Source of the DNA: Progne subis subis
Taxonomy: Eukaryota; Chordata; Aves; Passeriformes; Hirundinidae
Direction: 5' to 3'
Assembly (NCBI GenBank): GCA_022316685.1
Contig: JAKJHU010000030.1
Span: 5,773,058 to 5,837,057 of the forward strand
DNA: 64,000 nt
In this document: in pieces, positions 24,540 to 44,700 of the stretch
How positions within the stretch are numbered: the first letter of the stretch is position 1
How the letters are laid out: each line of letters begins with the position of its first letter
Position numbers and translations under genes: made by a program
The notes under the pieces: model-generated
The model's input: the letters and a program-made list of their open reading frames with translations, nothing else
Database searches by the model: none
Told to the model about the DNA's origin: nothing

Positions 24540-25363
24540 GTTGAAGTTTTTCTCCCCCTTCTGGAAACTCTTCCTCTAAAAATCCCACGAAGTTTGCAGT
24601 ATACAGAAGCTACCTCTCAAACATTTGTTATTTCTATTTTGAATTCTTGAGGACATATCACATCCTTTATTTTACAGTGCTTTCATTTCTAGAGTGATGA
24701 AAATCAAAGTATAACTTTAAATTAAATCAGTATGAGATGGTTTACACCGTGCAGCCGAGAACTTCCCTCCTGCTACTAAATTGACAATGTTCAGTCTGGC
24801 AATCCCAGGTTTTTCGAAAAAGTCCAAAATCCCCTATTGTTCAGAAGGATTTTGCGTCCTTACCTTGACTTCTGTTAAAATTAAATCTGTGACTGATGCC
24901 AGCTGATACTTTGTCACGGTTTCCCCTCAGGGCGCATCAGGATCCGGCCGCGGCGTTAGGCGGTTTCTTGCAGAGACAGCTCCTCCGTCGGGAAGGAGTC
25001 ACCGGCTGCCGAGCGAACACCTGAAGGCGTGGAAGGGAGCTGCCTGGGGCTCCGGGAGCGCCGGGAGGAGCTCCGGGAGAGCCGGGACCGGCCCCGCAGC
25101 GCTGCCTCCGCCCGGCTGGCCCGGGGGCTCCGGCTGGCCCGGGGGAAGCTCGGCGGGGCCGGCCCGAGGGGGCGGGAGCCCCCGGCCCGTGCCAATGGCC
25201 GCGGGGGGTGGCTCTGCCTGGCCGTCTCGCTCGGTTACAGGATGGAAATTCCCGGCCTCCCCGGGGAGGGAGCTCGGGCTGCGCGCTCTGAAAGGCTCAT
25301 TTATCCCCGCGCCGCCGCCGAGCGGGGATCCGGGCTCTGCCGCAGCCGGCCCCGGCCCGCACC

Positions 25364-31534
<6,171 letters not shown>

Positions 31535-31804
31535 CTTCCCTCCCTTTTTATAACTTTTTTTTATTATTATTTTGTGATGTCTTCTTCAGAACTTATTTCA
31601 ATAGAGTTGGATGCAAGTACTGGACTGAAAGGCACCAAAGCCTTGCATCTGTAGCCTTTGTCTTGTTTTGCACATGGCAGAGACTTTTTGTAATAATCAT
31701 TTTAGAATACAAATATCAAAACCAAGTTCATTAATGTTTTAAATTTTTTGATGTAATACCACCACTGTTTTTAGAATTAACCACACCTTTTTGTATGAAA
31801 TAAA
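31535..31804 (+). other. CTHRC1: CTHRC1 3' UTR
   Basis: Short AT-rich 3' UTR from the stop to the poly(A) signal. Confidence 0.75.
31799..31804 (+). terminator. CTHRC1: CTHRC1 poly(A) signal
   Basis: AATAAA 265 nt after the stop, the first canonical signal downstream of the gene. Confidence 0.75.
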
Positions 31805-34800
31805 TAAGACATTAAAAAAAATCCAGGTTATTTTATTGAACATTTATCTGTTTAATGTATTTTACATGGTTTTATGATACATGATTTTTTAGAAGGCTTT
31901 ATGGGTAAAGTTCTAAGAAAGTAAAATCAGGTGTTGGCTTTAGCCTTCAGAAAACAAACAAAAAATTCACTCCTGCAAACCTGACTGCAGAAAAGGATGC
32001 TCTGCTGTTACAGCCTTGTCTCTCAACAAACTTCTGGTGACTTAACTGTGACTTAGACAATGTGGTAAGTGCTAAATACCTCATTATGAATTAACTGAGC
32101 AAAACCAGAGTATCTAAGATCTTCACCTCTTGCTTCTTAATAGACTAGATTTCAGGGGAACATCTGTGACTGGTCTCCACTGCTAAGATGCAGACACTAA
32201 ATAATTTTAGTTACAACACTTAATTTCATTGCTCCAATAAAATAATTCTCCTGGATTTAGCGTTTCAGATATATAGAATCACTTTGGTGTTGGTTAAAAG
32301 ATAGATGTATTAAACATCTACCTTTTAGATCTGTATTGAAAAGATACATAAATAAGGCAGGTTGAAGGGCCTAAGCTTTCAAAAAGTCAACCGGTAAAGT
32401 GAAACAATGTTTGACAAGTGACAACGTCCATCACGCCCACAGATCATAAGCTTCAGTGTTTTAAGTATTTTCTTCCAAATGCTGCAAGTGACATACTCAA
32501 ATATTTTTAAAAATTGTACACATTCTAAAGAGAAACAATACTCATGTTTGTATTACAAAATCAATTTTGCATTAAAGAAATAAAAAAGAAAAAAACAGGA
32601 AAAGCATGTACAACATGCAGAAGTCTCCACTCTTCCCAGAAATTAGAAGGAAAAAAAAAAAATCTGAGATAATGAATTTATTTCAGCTATTTAAGATGAA
32701 ATCTCATCTTTTCTGAACAGGCAGTAAGATCTCCCCCAGGCATCTCTTGGATGGGTAGCTCTTGCCTGTAGCTGTTGTTGCAGACACCAGGGGAGGATAC
32801 CTGCAGTGAGCACTTGGGCTTGCCCAGCTGCAAGATGGTGTGTGAGATCTGCTGCAAGCCAGCAAGTTGCACAGCTGGTATTTTGTCTCTGAAGAACTGT
32901 AATGTTTTCACTGGCTAGGACGATGGTTTTAAGGTACCTGAACACAAACGAGTTACTATGAGCTGAGCACGGTGTGAACTCACCGAGCGTCAGTTAACAC
33001 ACAGTGAGTGATTGTGCACATGCTCGCAGCCTCTCTTTGCATTTTCCCTGAAGCACGAGTAAGCTGTTCTGGGCCCAGAGCACACTAATCCAGGGTAGTA
33101 TGTGCACAGCTTTTTCTCTTTTATGATGTTTTCATTTGTCTTCACAATATATTTTGGACCCCGGGTGGTAGAGTTAACTCAGTGTTCCATTAAATTCATT
33201 CTGTCTACCAGAAAACACACAAACCTCGGTGAGCACCCTCCAAAGGCAGAAGGATCTGCTCCTATGGATCGACATAATGTACATGGTCAACTTCCAGTAT
33301 CAGCTAAATGCACGTGGAACCTTCCATAATTAAAAACCAAAGCCAGCAACACAGGCCCCAGATGAGATTACTTCCAATGAGATGATCAACTGTATCAACA
33401 GAGGGGATGGGACTGTGGAAGTGTAAACTATCAACAGAGTTAGTAATACACAAAATGTGGTATGTGGCAATAGTATCTACAAAAAACAAGCTGGATTGCT
33501 GAACAAAGATTCAAAATGCTGAGTAGTTTCTGTAGCTTTCCAGATTTTAATTTAAAATTTAAACCAAGACCCATATCTGTTAATTTTTTATTAAAAATTG
33601 TTCTCTGCTTTAGGTTAGTCTGGTAAACAGGAAACTTCTCTAAGTGATTATTCTGCTCCCTGGGTAACTGATGATTTCCCCCTAAGGTTGGATAGCCTTT
33701 AACTTATTTCCTAGTTAAATGATACTTACTAGATACTTAATATCTTCATAGAGACAGCAGAACGAAGATGTTCAGGTCAGTAATGTCTTTTCTTAAGGAA
33801 ATAAAAAACCCCAAACGATCAAACCCAGAACTCTAAAAGTACATATCCTTGGTGGCAATTATTGGTCTGGAAAAAACCCCATAATTATTATACAAATTTA
33901 CTGAGGTGTACTATAATTTAATTTATCAGTAAGTTTGCAATCAATACATTAACAATCTTTTCCTTAAACCAAACCAGAAGACATTAATGGATTGTTCTGG
34001 GTTTGGTGTTTTTTTTTGTTTTTTTTGAATAAAGTCCTGTGCATGGGATTTTTTTAGACTAGAAACTTTTTTTTCCAGAGAGTATTATTGAAAGTAAGTG
34101 TGGTCTTACTTGCTATTACACTGGTTTGAACACTGCATCACTATGGATTACAAGGAAAAAAAAAAATCCTCTCTTTTAAAATGTAAGCCCACTTCCAAAT
34201 ATACATTTACTTAGTAATATTTGGTCAGAAGTATCATTAATGAAGACAGAATGGCACAGAGAGAGATGGAGAGAGAATGAAAGAGAGAGAAAATGAATTA
34301 AGTGGCCAGCAACACATGCACTTTCAGCACATCAGTCTGCTGCTAAAACCAAGTCAAAAACCACAGTGTAAGTCTGTCCTGGTCTGAGACAAGAACTGAG
34401 TTTCATCAGACTTGCAACTATTCAAACACAAGAATGGACAGCTGTTTAAAAAAAACAATTTCAGTTTCCAAACTGCACCCCACTGAGGCAGCATTTTTGT
34501 GTTGGATGAGCAATGGAGTCTGGAGCATTCCATATCCTAAAATCTGACGAATAACAAAGAGGTGGATTCAGGTGACGTTCCTTGTTTTAATGAGACTTGG
34601 AGATTTAGGAAAGCTTTGACAGGCCCAAGGATTGCTTTCATATGAAGTTTTCCAGTTGTGCAGGAGCAGAATCTCACCAATTGTTATCTTGAGACTCGTT
34701 GAAACTGCTTAGTGGGTTATTCCAGGCAGGCCAGGATGAATGGAATTGCTGTGCAGCTGCTTTCACCCAGTCACAGCACTATTATTTCACAGTTGCAGAC

Positions 34801-35038
34801 ATCTGCTTCAAGCAGACACAGCTGATTCAGAGATGAAGGCAGCAAAACAGGAACATTCCACAGGAGAGATGTTGGCAGGGTTTATTGTCTCTACATTCTT
34901 TCCTCAAAATACCAGATCAATTCAAAGTGTCAAAGAAGACTGCTGAACTAAATTTCTCCTTTCTAATTTGATTTTTTAAAGATCATGAATATAAAAAATA
35001 AAGGATAGATTCCTTCCTAGGAACACAAGTTCATACCT
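31805..35038. other. Convergent CTHRC1/SLC25A32 3' flanks
   Basis: Tail-to-tail intergenic sequence, part of which must be the SLC25A32 3' UTR on the minus strand. Minus-strand AATAAA signals lie at 34881-34886 and 32677-32682; which is used cannot be told. A purine-rich GA stretch is at about 34257-34295. No other gene is seen. Confidence 0.55.
34881..34886 (-). terminator. Candidate SLC25A32 poly(A) signal (proximal)
   Basis: AATAAA on the minus strand about 155 nt after the SLC25A32 stop. Mammalian SLC25A32 messages have longer 3' UTRs, so distal sites such as 32677-32682 may be preferred. Confidence 0.3.
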
Positions 35039-35174
35039 TTAATTATTTTCTTTTCTAAAACCAAGTAAAAAGCCAGACACATTTTCATAAACTACAAATG
35101 TAATACAGCAGGCAGGAGTCACTCTGATCACATTAGGTATAATTCCTTTGTAAAATCCATGAACACCTTCTTTC
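35039..35174 (-). CDS. SLC25A32: SLC25A32 exon 7 with stop
   Basis: Encodes [35 protein letters not shown] and a basic C terminus RKENN, then TAA at 35041-35039. The acceptor is gtctttaaag. Confidence 0.94.
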
Positions 35175-38100
35175 CTTTAAAGACAAAAAAAATAATTTAT
35201 TTTATTAATGTATTTTAATAGAAAAAAATCAGACATAAAACAAAGCCTGGCATTTTATCTCTCACACTCCCATTGAGACATGTACTTCTGGTTAAAAACA
35301 ACCATTTCAGACAGTGGTTAAAGTGCATCAAGTATTAACCCATCATTTTTTCTTCCAAACATATAACAATGTTATGTAGATCAGTTATTTAGCCCAGGCT
35401 TTGAACGGTTTTTTATGGATATTGTCTAAGTAGAAGGCAATTTACTATCTTTCTTCATGCTATGAGAACTGGCTAAACAACTAAGAAAAGTCAGCATTCG
35501 TTTTTTGAGAATTTAAGCATCCCCTCCAGATTTTTGATTCTAATGGCCAATAAATGAGAATCTAATTTGACCCAATTTGAATCAGTGTGTCATGCTGGGG
35601 CTGTTAAAAAGTTTCAGAGACACTAAATCTCAGGTCTTTAGGTGCAGGACTCACAGGCCTAGGACACCCGGAAGGACGAGTAAGCAGAGATCCTGAGAAA
35701 GGCTTGGGTGTGGTTTACACTACCCTCCCTAAGTCACATTTCTTTCATCATGAGCACTGTAGTGGCTCCAGAATGGCTGTACTACACTTTACCAGGACTA
35801 ATAAGCCTTCCTGCAGCCTGCAGCACTGAAGGGCACAACACTGACACATCAGAGCTATTGTTGCTCTGAACTGCCTCCAGGTGAAATGGTTGTACAGCCT
35901 CGGAACAGGGGTGCTCCCGGAACAACACAGCCTCAGACACTCACTCTCTTCTCTAGGCTGAGGTCTCAGAGCCCCCTGCCCAAGTCTCTGACCCTCCAGG
36001 GCAACCAAAGGAATGCCCTGGACTCCAACAAGCTGCCACCTCTTCATAGCCCAGGACTCCATTCCCATCTCTCCTGCAATATGCTGCAACCCAGAAGCAC
36101 TGGAAGCACATGCACAGCTGGCAGCAATGCTGCCCAAAGCACTGGATGCACATGCAGAGGTGGCAGCAATGCTGCCCAAAGCACTGGGTGCACATGCAGA
36201 GGTGACAGCAATGCTGCCCAAAGCACTGGAAGCACATGCAGAGGTGGCCACCCTTCCCTTAGTAACCACACAGGTCTGTGTGAAAACTCTCCCCTGCACT
36301 GTGGAGCTCAGGGAAGGTTTGTGAGAAGATACGAACAGGTGTGAGGTCACAGGTTTCTAAAGGTCCTAGAGGAAGCTGGGACTAGACTACAAATGAAGTC
36401 AGGCCCCAGGGTATCAGCATAATCAGCTCTGGCTAGCTCCCTTCACCTTGCCAGGAATCTGGATTAGCCACAACTCCCAGCAGCACAATGCTCCTGTCCT
36501 ATGTGATAAGCAAAAGCAGTTCAAGTGAGACTTCATTTAGTGTCCCAAGCTGGTCATGACAATGTTACTTTTTAGCCTGTAAAATTTGCTGGAGAGAAGG
36601 GAGACAGAATAAACAACAGAAACAAACATATGTGCAGAGCGGCATTGACTCTCTCCTGTCTCCTCCTCTCTCCTTAGCTTACTGCTGTTGGTGGCATCTT
36701 GCACAATATGACTTTGTACAACTAAGACTTTGTTTGCTCTGAACTGTACGGTTCTGCAAGTCAGCTCAGAAGCCAGTAAAGGTAGCTCTGATGCTGTAAA
36801 ACTCAGTTTCCAACACGTAGGCTTTTAATTTTGCACACCTACCTCCATGTCCTGCGGATCACATCAAACACCCCAGAATATGTGTTATGCTGGTCTTGGA
36901 GACGAGCTCGCACAACTTGATAGGGATATGTTGCTGCCACAGCAAATATTTTGGATACAGCTGCCATCATTATGTATTCCACAGTGTTCTAAAAGCAACA
37001 AAAATTTTCAGGCTTACCTTAGGTATGGTTTAAATTAGCCAGTTCCCAAAATCTTATTTGATATTTAGATGTACAACCAAACGATACCCTAGATTTTCCC
37101 CCGTATAATACAACACATTAAAAGAAATGTCAGTGTTTACTATATGCAGTGCTACAAGTAAAACATGTGTTGTGCCTTCTCATTCCCATCAAGAGAAACA
37201 CTTCTTCCAAAAGTAGCTACCTTTGCCCAAGTTGCACCTCAACAGTTTTCCAGAGTTTAATACCACTCCCTCTGGTTCCACAAAGTAAGAAAAAACACTC
37301 ATTCCTTCCTCTAAAATTCTCAGTACACTTTCTAAAATAAGAAGTTGGTTTTCAATAACAGTGAAAAACAGTTGCTCGATCCTAAAAAGTGAGAAAGTAT
37401 TACTTCCTTCTGTACATTCTGCATTTCAATTAATGTACCAATACTTTGTACATCTGGCTGCTGGATAACCCGACAAATGGAATTAGCTTCTATTTATTTA
37501 CATGCCACGACATAGTTTTATTCTCAAGCATCATACCAATTTTGTATCTGATACTCTGTTTCTATACTTGTTGTATCTCTCTTTCAAATCCTCATAGGCC
37601 ATGAACTGAAGCGCTCCATGTGATGTTCCAAACAGACCAGGCACAAATCCCTAAAAAAAGGATAAAACAAGGTTAAAGGGTAGTGCACAAAACCTAAACA
37701 ACTTGACAGAGCACAGCTCACACACCTACATTTACCCTCCCTTAATGTACAGACTGTGCCTGCACAGCTGTTGCAGTCTGACTCGGGTATTCTAAAGGGC
37801 AGGCACCACAGAAACTCTTAATAAATGCTGCTTTTCTGACACAGCCTAAAGTCACCTACTGAGTCACTGAGATAAAACAAGTGGCACAGCGATTCCACCT
37901 CACAGAGCACAAGCTGGAAACACAGATTAGGATTGCAAGATCACAAATCAAGCTGTGGTCTTGCAAATGTGCTGCTCAGTGCCTGTCCCTTCCCAGAGAG
38001 TGGCACTGAGGGGTCTGGCTCCCACCTGAGACTGGTAATGCAATGACTGATGCTGGCAACACAGGGAAGGGCCATCAGGAGCAGAGGTACAAAGAATTAT

Positions 38101-38686
38101 TGTGATTGAGCCTGGGAGATAGATATGTATGTGCTTACATGTGTGTCTCTACACAAATATGTGTCTGTGATATACATAGATACTTCTATACTAAAAATGT
38201 TTGTGTCTATATAGGCTCATACAATCATCTTGGTTGGAAAAGACCTTTAAGATTATCAGGTCCAACTATAATCCTGACATTGCCGTGTCCCTGGGGGAGA
38301 ACAGTGAGCTGCTCCAGCACTGTTTGTCTTACACACACAAACACAGGAAAATACACATCAGCCTTTAGCTTCAAAAAAGTTGAAATGAAGGGGGAAAACC
38401 GGTACTCTCTGAACTGCCTCCACAAGAAAGAGAAGGCAGGAGCTCCCCCAGGAGCAGGGCTAGCTCCTAGAAAACAAGCTGCCAGCTGCATAGGTTCTGA
38501 AATGCACTAATTTTCTCTCCGAAGAGTTGGTCACTTACACTGAAAAACATAAATAAATGGGGGAGTAATCATCTTGGCCAAAAAGGGACTCAAAAGCTTG
38601 CTGCAAACTGTTGGGGGACAATTATAATGGAGTAAGTGATCAAAATGTGATTAAAAGCACTCAAAGGAACAAAGTAAAAAAAAAAA

Positions 38687-38729
<43 letters not shown>

Positions 38730-41700
38730 TATTTCCTATGATCCATTCAGGCAAGAAAAAGGAATTTAAAAATGTGCCCAGATGCCAAAATCTGTGTTAG
38801 ACTAAAAGTGAAGCCCAAAATGTTGAATAAAGACTTATCAGTATACAATTAAAAGCCTGGAGAAGGCCAAAAAGAGAAGGGATCCCTGAAGGAGCCCACT
38901 GAATTAGTATTAACAAGACAAAATAATAAAACTCCTAAATTGCAGAAAACCCCCCAACAACTAAAACTACAGCAGGCATAAAAATTGCATGGATAATACA
39001 CAAAACACCACTTCAGGGATCAGCTTTCCAAATGCTACATATTGATTTCTAAAGTTTTTCAGTCATTCTGGAAATGATTTTTTAGAATTTCTTTAATACA
39101 TGAAGATAAATTTCTCCTCACAGTAAGAAATAATGGTCATGAACTCAGTATCATGACCACAAACTGGTGAAATGCATTAAGTGCTAGTGAAAGTCCCAGA
39201 AAAAAAATCTTCTCCAAATGAGAACAAGTGGAATTAAACCACATATCTGTATTTTGACAGCTGTAAGCACAAAGTGAAGCTTGAAGCCAAAGAGCCCCAA
39301 TAGAGGGAAAAGGACAACTTTGGTTTTCAGAAATCCTGAATCAGAGAAGAAAATAAAAGTAATATAAAAACAGAAGGAGCAGAAAGAAAAATTATGAAAA
39401 ATGTCAAAGAAAATAATTATCTGCATCAGCAAAAAGGGAACAATACGAAACTTATGGAAAGTGATAGCAGGGAAAAACTTCAAAAACATTTCCCAACGAT
39501 TAAACAGTAAAACCACTAAAAGACAGTGGAAGTAATTGTTCTCCACTTGGAAAGAATTAAAACAATGTATTTATATCATAGAAGAATGAGGTAATACTTT
39601 CCCAGCCAACAAAAGAAGAATGTTGAACAATCTTTAAGAGGGCTAAACTCTTAAACATAAGCCAGAAGATTTGGATAACTTGCACCCAAGAGTCCTAAAG
39701 CATCTACTGGTTGTACTTTATAAACAAATTCCAGCACTCTTTAAGTCTTGTGCTGATGAGAAAGCTTCTAAAGAACTGAGGGACTTTTAATGTTGGGCCA
39801 ATATTAAAAAATGCAAGAAGGGAGTGAGGCAACTGCCAGCCAATGTGCTTCAGTAAAATAGGAGCTGACCCAGGTTTCTACTGATCATAGAAAAACAACA
39901 TATTCTTATGGAAAAATGTTTCTAAGCAAAACTGACTTCTTCACAGCACTGAAATATCTTGGCTGAGAAAGTTTTTGAAACATATTCTATTTTCTTATTC
40001 TTAGAATAATTAAATACAAAATCCTTTCTTGTCACAAAATTTTATAGAATTTAATATTTATGATCCATAATATGACCTTAAAGCTTTTATAATAACTTCA
40101 TGTATTTCTTGTTATTTTTTTACTTTAATATTTGACATGTATCTTTAGAAGATTTTTATCATGAAGGCATGACAAGATGAGTAGTTCCTCAAAGCAGTCA
40201 TGCTTGAATTCTTTTTTGAAGGATTAGAACAACACACAGAATTAAATATATGATTAGAATTTTAAGTGGCATATAATTCTGAGCAGCAGACAGTGGAAAA
40301 AAGAAAAAAGCATTTTAAGTGCTGAAAATCCATGACAACAAGAAAATGTCCTGTTGGTTAGTGTTCCAAAGGTTACCCATCACAATACAAAGAAACAAAG
40401 GCAAATGTACACACTGGAAAACCTGCGCTTCTTAGTAAAGAAGAAAAGGTTGATTTGGTGAATGTGATACCCACATCACTGCCTGAAGTGTTTGACAGCA
40501 CTCAAGCCAGAACAGCCTCTGCTGTATGTTTCAAAAGAATGCAGCAAATACTCCCTGTAATCTCTCCAGTGTTGCCTTCATTTGGGCTCTCAGTGGGTCA
40601 AAGACCTGTAGTGTCTGAGTGCCTTGCTCTGACCACTTGTGCAGACAAGACATTGAAGTTGCCATTCTCATCTTGACTCCTTCATGGTGAAAATTGTTAC
40701 TACTTTTATGTGAAAGCCACTCATGCTCATGGCTGTGCGTAGAACCTGCAACTTCAGTTAAAATCAGGACAGCCAAATCTCAACGGATTTTGTTGTGTAC
40801 AGGTACAAATATATAGAAAACTCATATTTGCTTCATATTTACAAGAAAAATGACACAAGCAAAAGCATTGCAAAATAAAGAGAGGTAAGTGCCTTAGCCC
40901 TCGAGGGACCAGAAGAAGTACTTTACTTTTAGAGCATAGACTCTTGCCTAACAAAAGGTGAAATGACAACACAAAAGTGCCCAAATATACTTCACTTGCT
41001 AACGAGCACACATTACTGTTATGACTTTTGTTGTTGTCAGCATACTACATTATTGTTCTCAGTCTTGATGAACCTGGATTTTACTTTAACCTCTGCAAAT
41101 TTTCTACATTTCCTGTGTATTTTACTCTTGTTTATTAAGCACTGCTCTATTTCAAACTGCTGCTTCTATATCATCAATAAAAGAGAATAAAAATGCACAT
41201 ACAGAAATACAGAGGCCATGAAGGCTGTCAGTTGCATTCCTGACTGATGTCTTAGTAGTCAGTCATTCTAGACTATACATCTAACAGTTTCTCAACAGCT
41301 CAGAGATATTTTATGTTTTCCCAAAAGCACCAATCCTACAATCTTACCACTATTTTACCATGTTTGGTCACTCCTACCTTATGCTTGAAAAGAACAACAG
41401 AGCACTCATAACGTGAAGATGATTGTATGACATTCAACTTCAAGGCTCAGATCTCCAGCAGATCCATGGCATGTTCAAAGTACATAACCCCAAGCTGTTT
41501 TTTAATTCTAGTGCTCAGCAGAGAGCTCTGTCCCCAGTCATCAGGAGGGTAGGGGCCAAAAGACAAAGCCCAATGGATGGGGGGTGTGGAATACCACTGA
41601 CTGGATGATTACTGAGATAATGAGTGAAGGAGACTCCTCCTGCCTTTCAAAACCGGGCTAAGTTCAAGAGGAACAACTTACTGAGAAACCTAGATTCAGA

Positions 41701-44700
41701 CAAACCATATTTGATGAACAATCAATACCTAGCAGAGCTAATAAAGACAGCTTTGATCCCTGCTAGAAAGATTGATTGAAGCCTGACATTACCAGTTTGT
41801 ACCTCAAAGGACTGAAAGAATTTGCTCAAATCAGTAAAAATGATAACAAAGCATCTGTGCCATTAAGAGCAATACTGAATTGCTTGGTCAGAAATACCAT
41901 TCTTTAGAAGACAAATATCAAACAGAAATAAACTCCTTCCAGATTTTACTTCCAATTCTATCTGTCTGAGAAAGTTGCTCTATTTGAGATCCCTTCATTT
42001 GCAATAAGGTGGTACTATCTGAGATCCCCTTATCTGCTATAATAAATGCTATCTGAAAGGAAGATTGTGAGGAAAAAGAAGACAACTGTGTACTACAACT
42101 CCTGTGACTAAGGGCAATTAACAAAGCTTTAGCTGTAGAATTTAAAGCAAATAGAGCAAGAAAAATAAAAACTCTCCCAAAACACTGAAATGGAGGAAGG
42201 CTAAAGCATGTCAGTCAAAGAGCCACCTGAAGAGGTGCATTTTTCTCCAATATAGACCAGGTCGAGAGTCCAGATGTCAAATGGAAGTTGCTCAGTGTGC
42301 ATACTTATGTAGGTCACTCAGGACCTATTTAGGTCACCTTCTTTGCAGATTTAAGCAAGCAATTTGCTCTTTCAAAGGAAGTAGCTGCTTTAGTCCCACA
42401 CTTGCAGATTAACACTACAAAGAAGTGCCTAGTGCCAAAGGCAATACATGCTACCCTCACGAATAATCTGAAAAGAAGGGTGGAAGGACATCTTAAATCC
42501 TAACAGATCCAAGAAATCAGAACTTATCTACATGGAACAGAGCAGACATACAGGCAGGAAAAGCATAAATCCTGACAATTTCAATTTAGGAATAAGTAAG
42601 GTGCCCTGTTCCTGGAGTTAGAATTTGGCATTCATTACAGAATAGGAAAGATCACATTTTTCACTGAAAATAAAAGAAGCTAATGTTCAGTAATCAGGAA
42701 AATTTCTAAGAGAAACTGGTCTTGTTCCTTATCCCTGGCAGTGTTCAAGGCCAGGCTGGATGGGGCTCTGAGCAGCCTGGGTTAGTGGGAGGTGTCCCTG
42801 CCCATCGCAGGGGTGTTGGAACAAGAATATCTTTAAGATCCCTTCCAATCCGAGCCATTCTATGATTCTGATTCTGCAGCAATACTTGCAGGAGAAGAGC
42901 CAGACAGAACTAAAATAGGTTTCTTCACAACTTCCAGGCACTGATAAATTCATCTTGATGTCATGACCTGAAGGGAGGAGGAGGAGGCAAAAAGTCCAAA
43001 GCTTGTTGCCATCTGTTTCCCTAAATTAAAGGGAACAAAAAACCCCATACATTTCCCGACCATATTTTGAGGTCTGCAAGTTTAATGTATCTAAAGCTGA
43101 CAGATTAGACATAAATAACCAGAGGGCAAATAAACCATTGTGAAACTATCCATTGTGGAAAAAAAAAATTAGCAAGTACTTTAGTCATGTTATCTTCCAG
43201 AAGATGTTAGAAATGCAGAGATGAGGGATAAAATGCAAGGAAGTACTACCAGCATCATAGGTTACATTGTTGCTGCCCTGCTTATACAAATTCTAATTAT
43301 AGGAAGAGTCAAAAAAATTACAAAGTAGTTTATCAACAGTAATGGCTTTTCTTCTGACTAAGGCTTTTTGCTGCAGTTCTTCAGTGGGAAAGACTCACAG
43401 AACGAAAGTGAGCTATTACACTTTTTTTTGGGTAGAAAAATATTCAGGAGTCTCACCATGCTACTGGGTGGTGCCAGGCAATCCTGGAACTTTTCTTGAA
43501 TGTCATTACCTTATATAAGCCACGTATGCCTTCTGTCTTGTATATCTTTATAAGTGCATCAAACATTCCTCTGTACTGCCGCTTGGAGGGATCCACGCCA
43601 GCGTTGTATTGTAGCACAAGCCGAGTCTTGGTCACCCATATTGGGTTTGTAATGCAGAGAGTCATGGCTCCTGAGAACAGACAGAAGTTACACTCATTGT
43701 TATGCCAACTCCATGGATTGTCCCAGTTTGTTCAGTCCAATATAACACAGTCTTCACCAATGACAAAACTACTTTTCCTACCAGAGTACTCATATTGTTT
43801 AAAATAAGTGAAGTTTATGTGCTCCATTGCTCCCTCCCTCTCCCTTCAAAGCTCACAGTCAAGCCCAATTCACTCCTGCTGGGGGTACCTTTGCAGAGCA
43901 CATGTATTTTTGCATATTCTTAGTACAGCCCCTTTTATGCTTCACCTTTCCACAGTTAGTTGTATAATCTGAAGTAGACAGGAAATGTAATTTCTTTATG
44001 TACCACTGATTATCCAAGTTATTCTTCAGTATACAATAATTCAAAATCTAATGGACACCTCAGTGATGAGAAATTTGCTTAATAATATTGACAGGTTAAT
44101 AGTAACAACCTGTTAGAGCTTTCTAAAATACCATTGTAGCAGAATCCATTACTATATTTTGTGTCAAACAATATGCCTTATATTTCAACATTAAATAAAT
44201 GCTTCAAAATCCTGATAAAAAGTCTTCCAAATTGCCTGTACAGCATGTAGTGACAGGACAAGGGGGAATAATGATTCAAACAGAAAGAGAGTAGGTTTAC
44301 ATTAGATATGAGGCAGAAATTCTTTACTGTGATGGTGGTGAGGCACTGGAACAGGTTGCCCAAAGAAGCTGTGAATGTCCATCTCTGGAAGTGTTCAAAA
44401 GCAGTCTGGATGACGCTTTGAGCAACTTGGTCTAGTGGGAGGTGTCCCAGCCAATGACAGGAAGCTGGAACTAGATTGTTTTTAAGGTCCCTTCCAACCC
44501 AAACCATTCCATGATTCAATAGGCTGCCTCCTTTCCAGGTCCACGTGTTAAACATTTAACAAGTTAACAATATGATAGCAGCAGATTTCTATAATTACTT
44601 TTTGGGATCCAATACAGTACTAAATGGGGAAAGTGCTTATACAGAATGGAAACAAGGACAAAAGACATTTTGACAACCACTAATTCTGCACAAAACTGAA

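Larger units (their letters stand above)
16137..24930. other. Intergenic region between FZD6 and CTHRC1
   Basis: No gene with recognisable exons. The reading frames present are short. A chain of overlapping minus-strand frames at 18425-19446 looks like decayed coding sequence. Poly(A)/poly(T) tracts lie near 21940-22000, 24152-24172 and 24507-24537. Confidence 0.6.
37651..43509 (-). other. SLC25A32 intron 4, repeat-bearing
   Basis: A 5.9-kb intron with CR1 fragments at about 38213-38318 and 42727-42878 and a long A-rich tract at 38676-38724. The stretch 38520-39960 is A-rich and could be an old LINE, but I cannot place it. Confidence 0.65.

Noticed and set aside
35748..36350. A 200-codon minus-strand frame in SLC25A32 intron 6
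   Set aside because: It is created by the 42-bp minisatellite, whose unit is a multiple of three. Equally long frames exist on the other strand and there are no splice or family signals.
38520..39960. A-rich stretch possibly derived from an old LINE
   Set aside because: Some phrases resemble LINE coding remnants, but I could not match enough of them to call an element.
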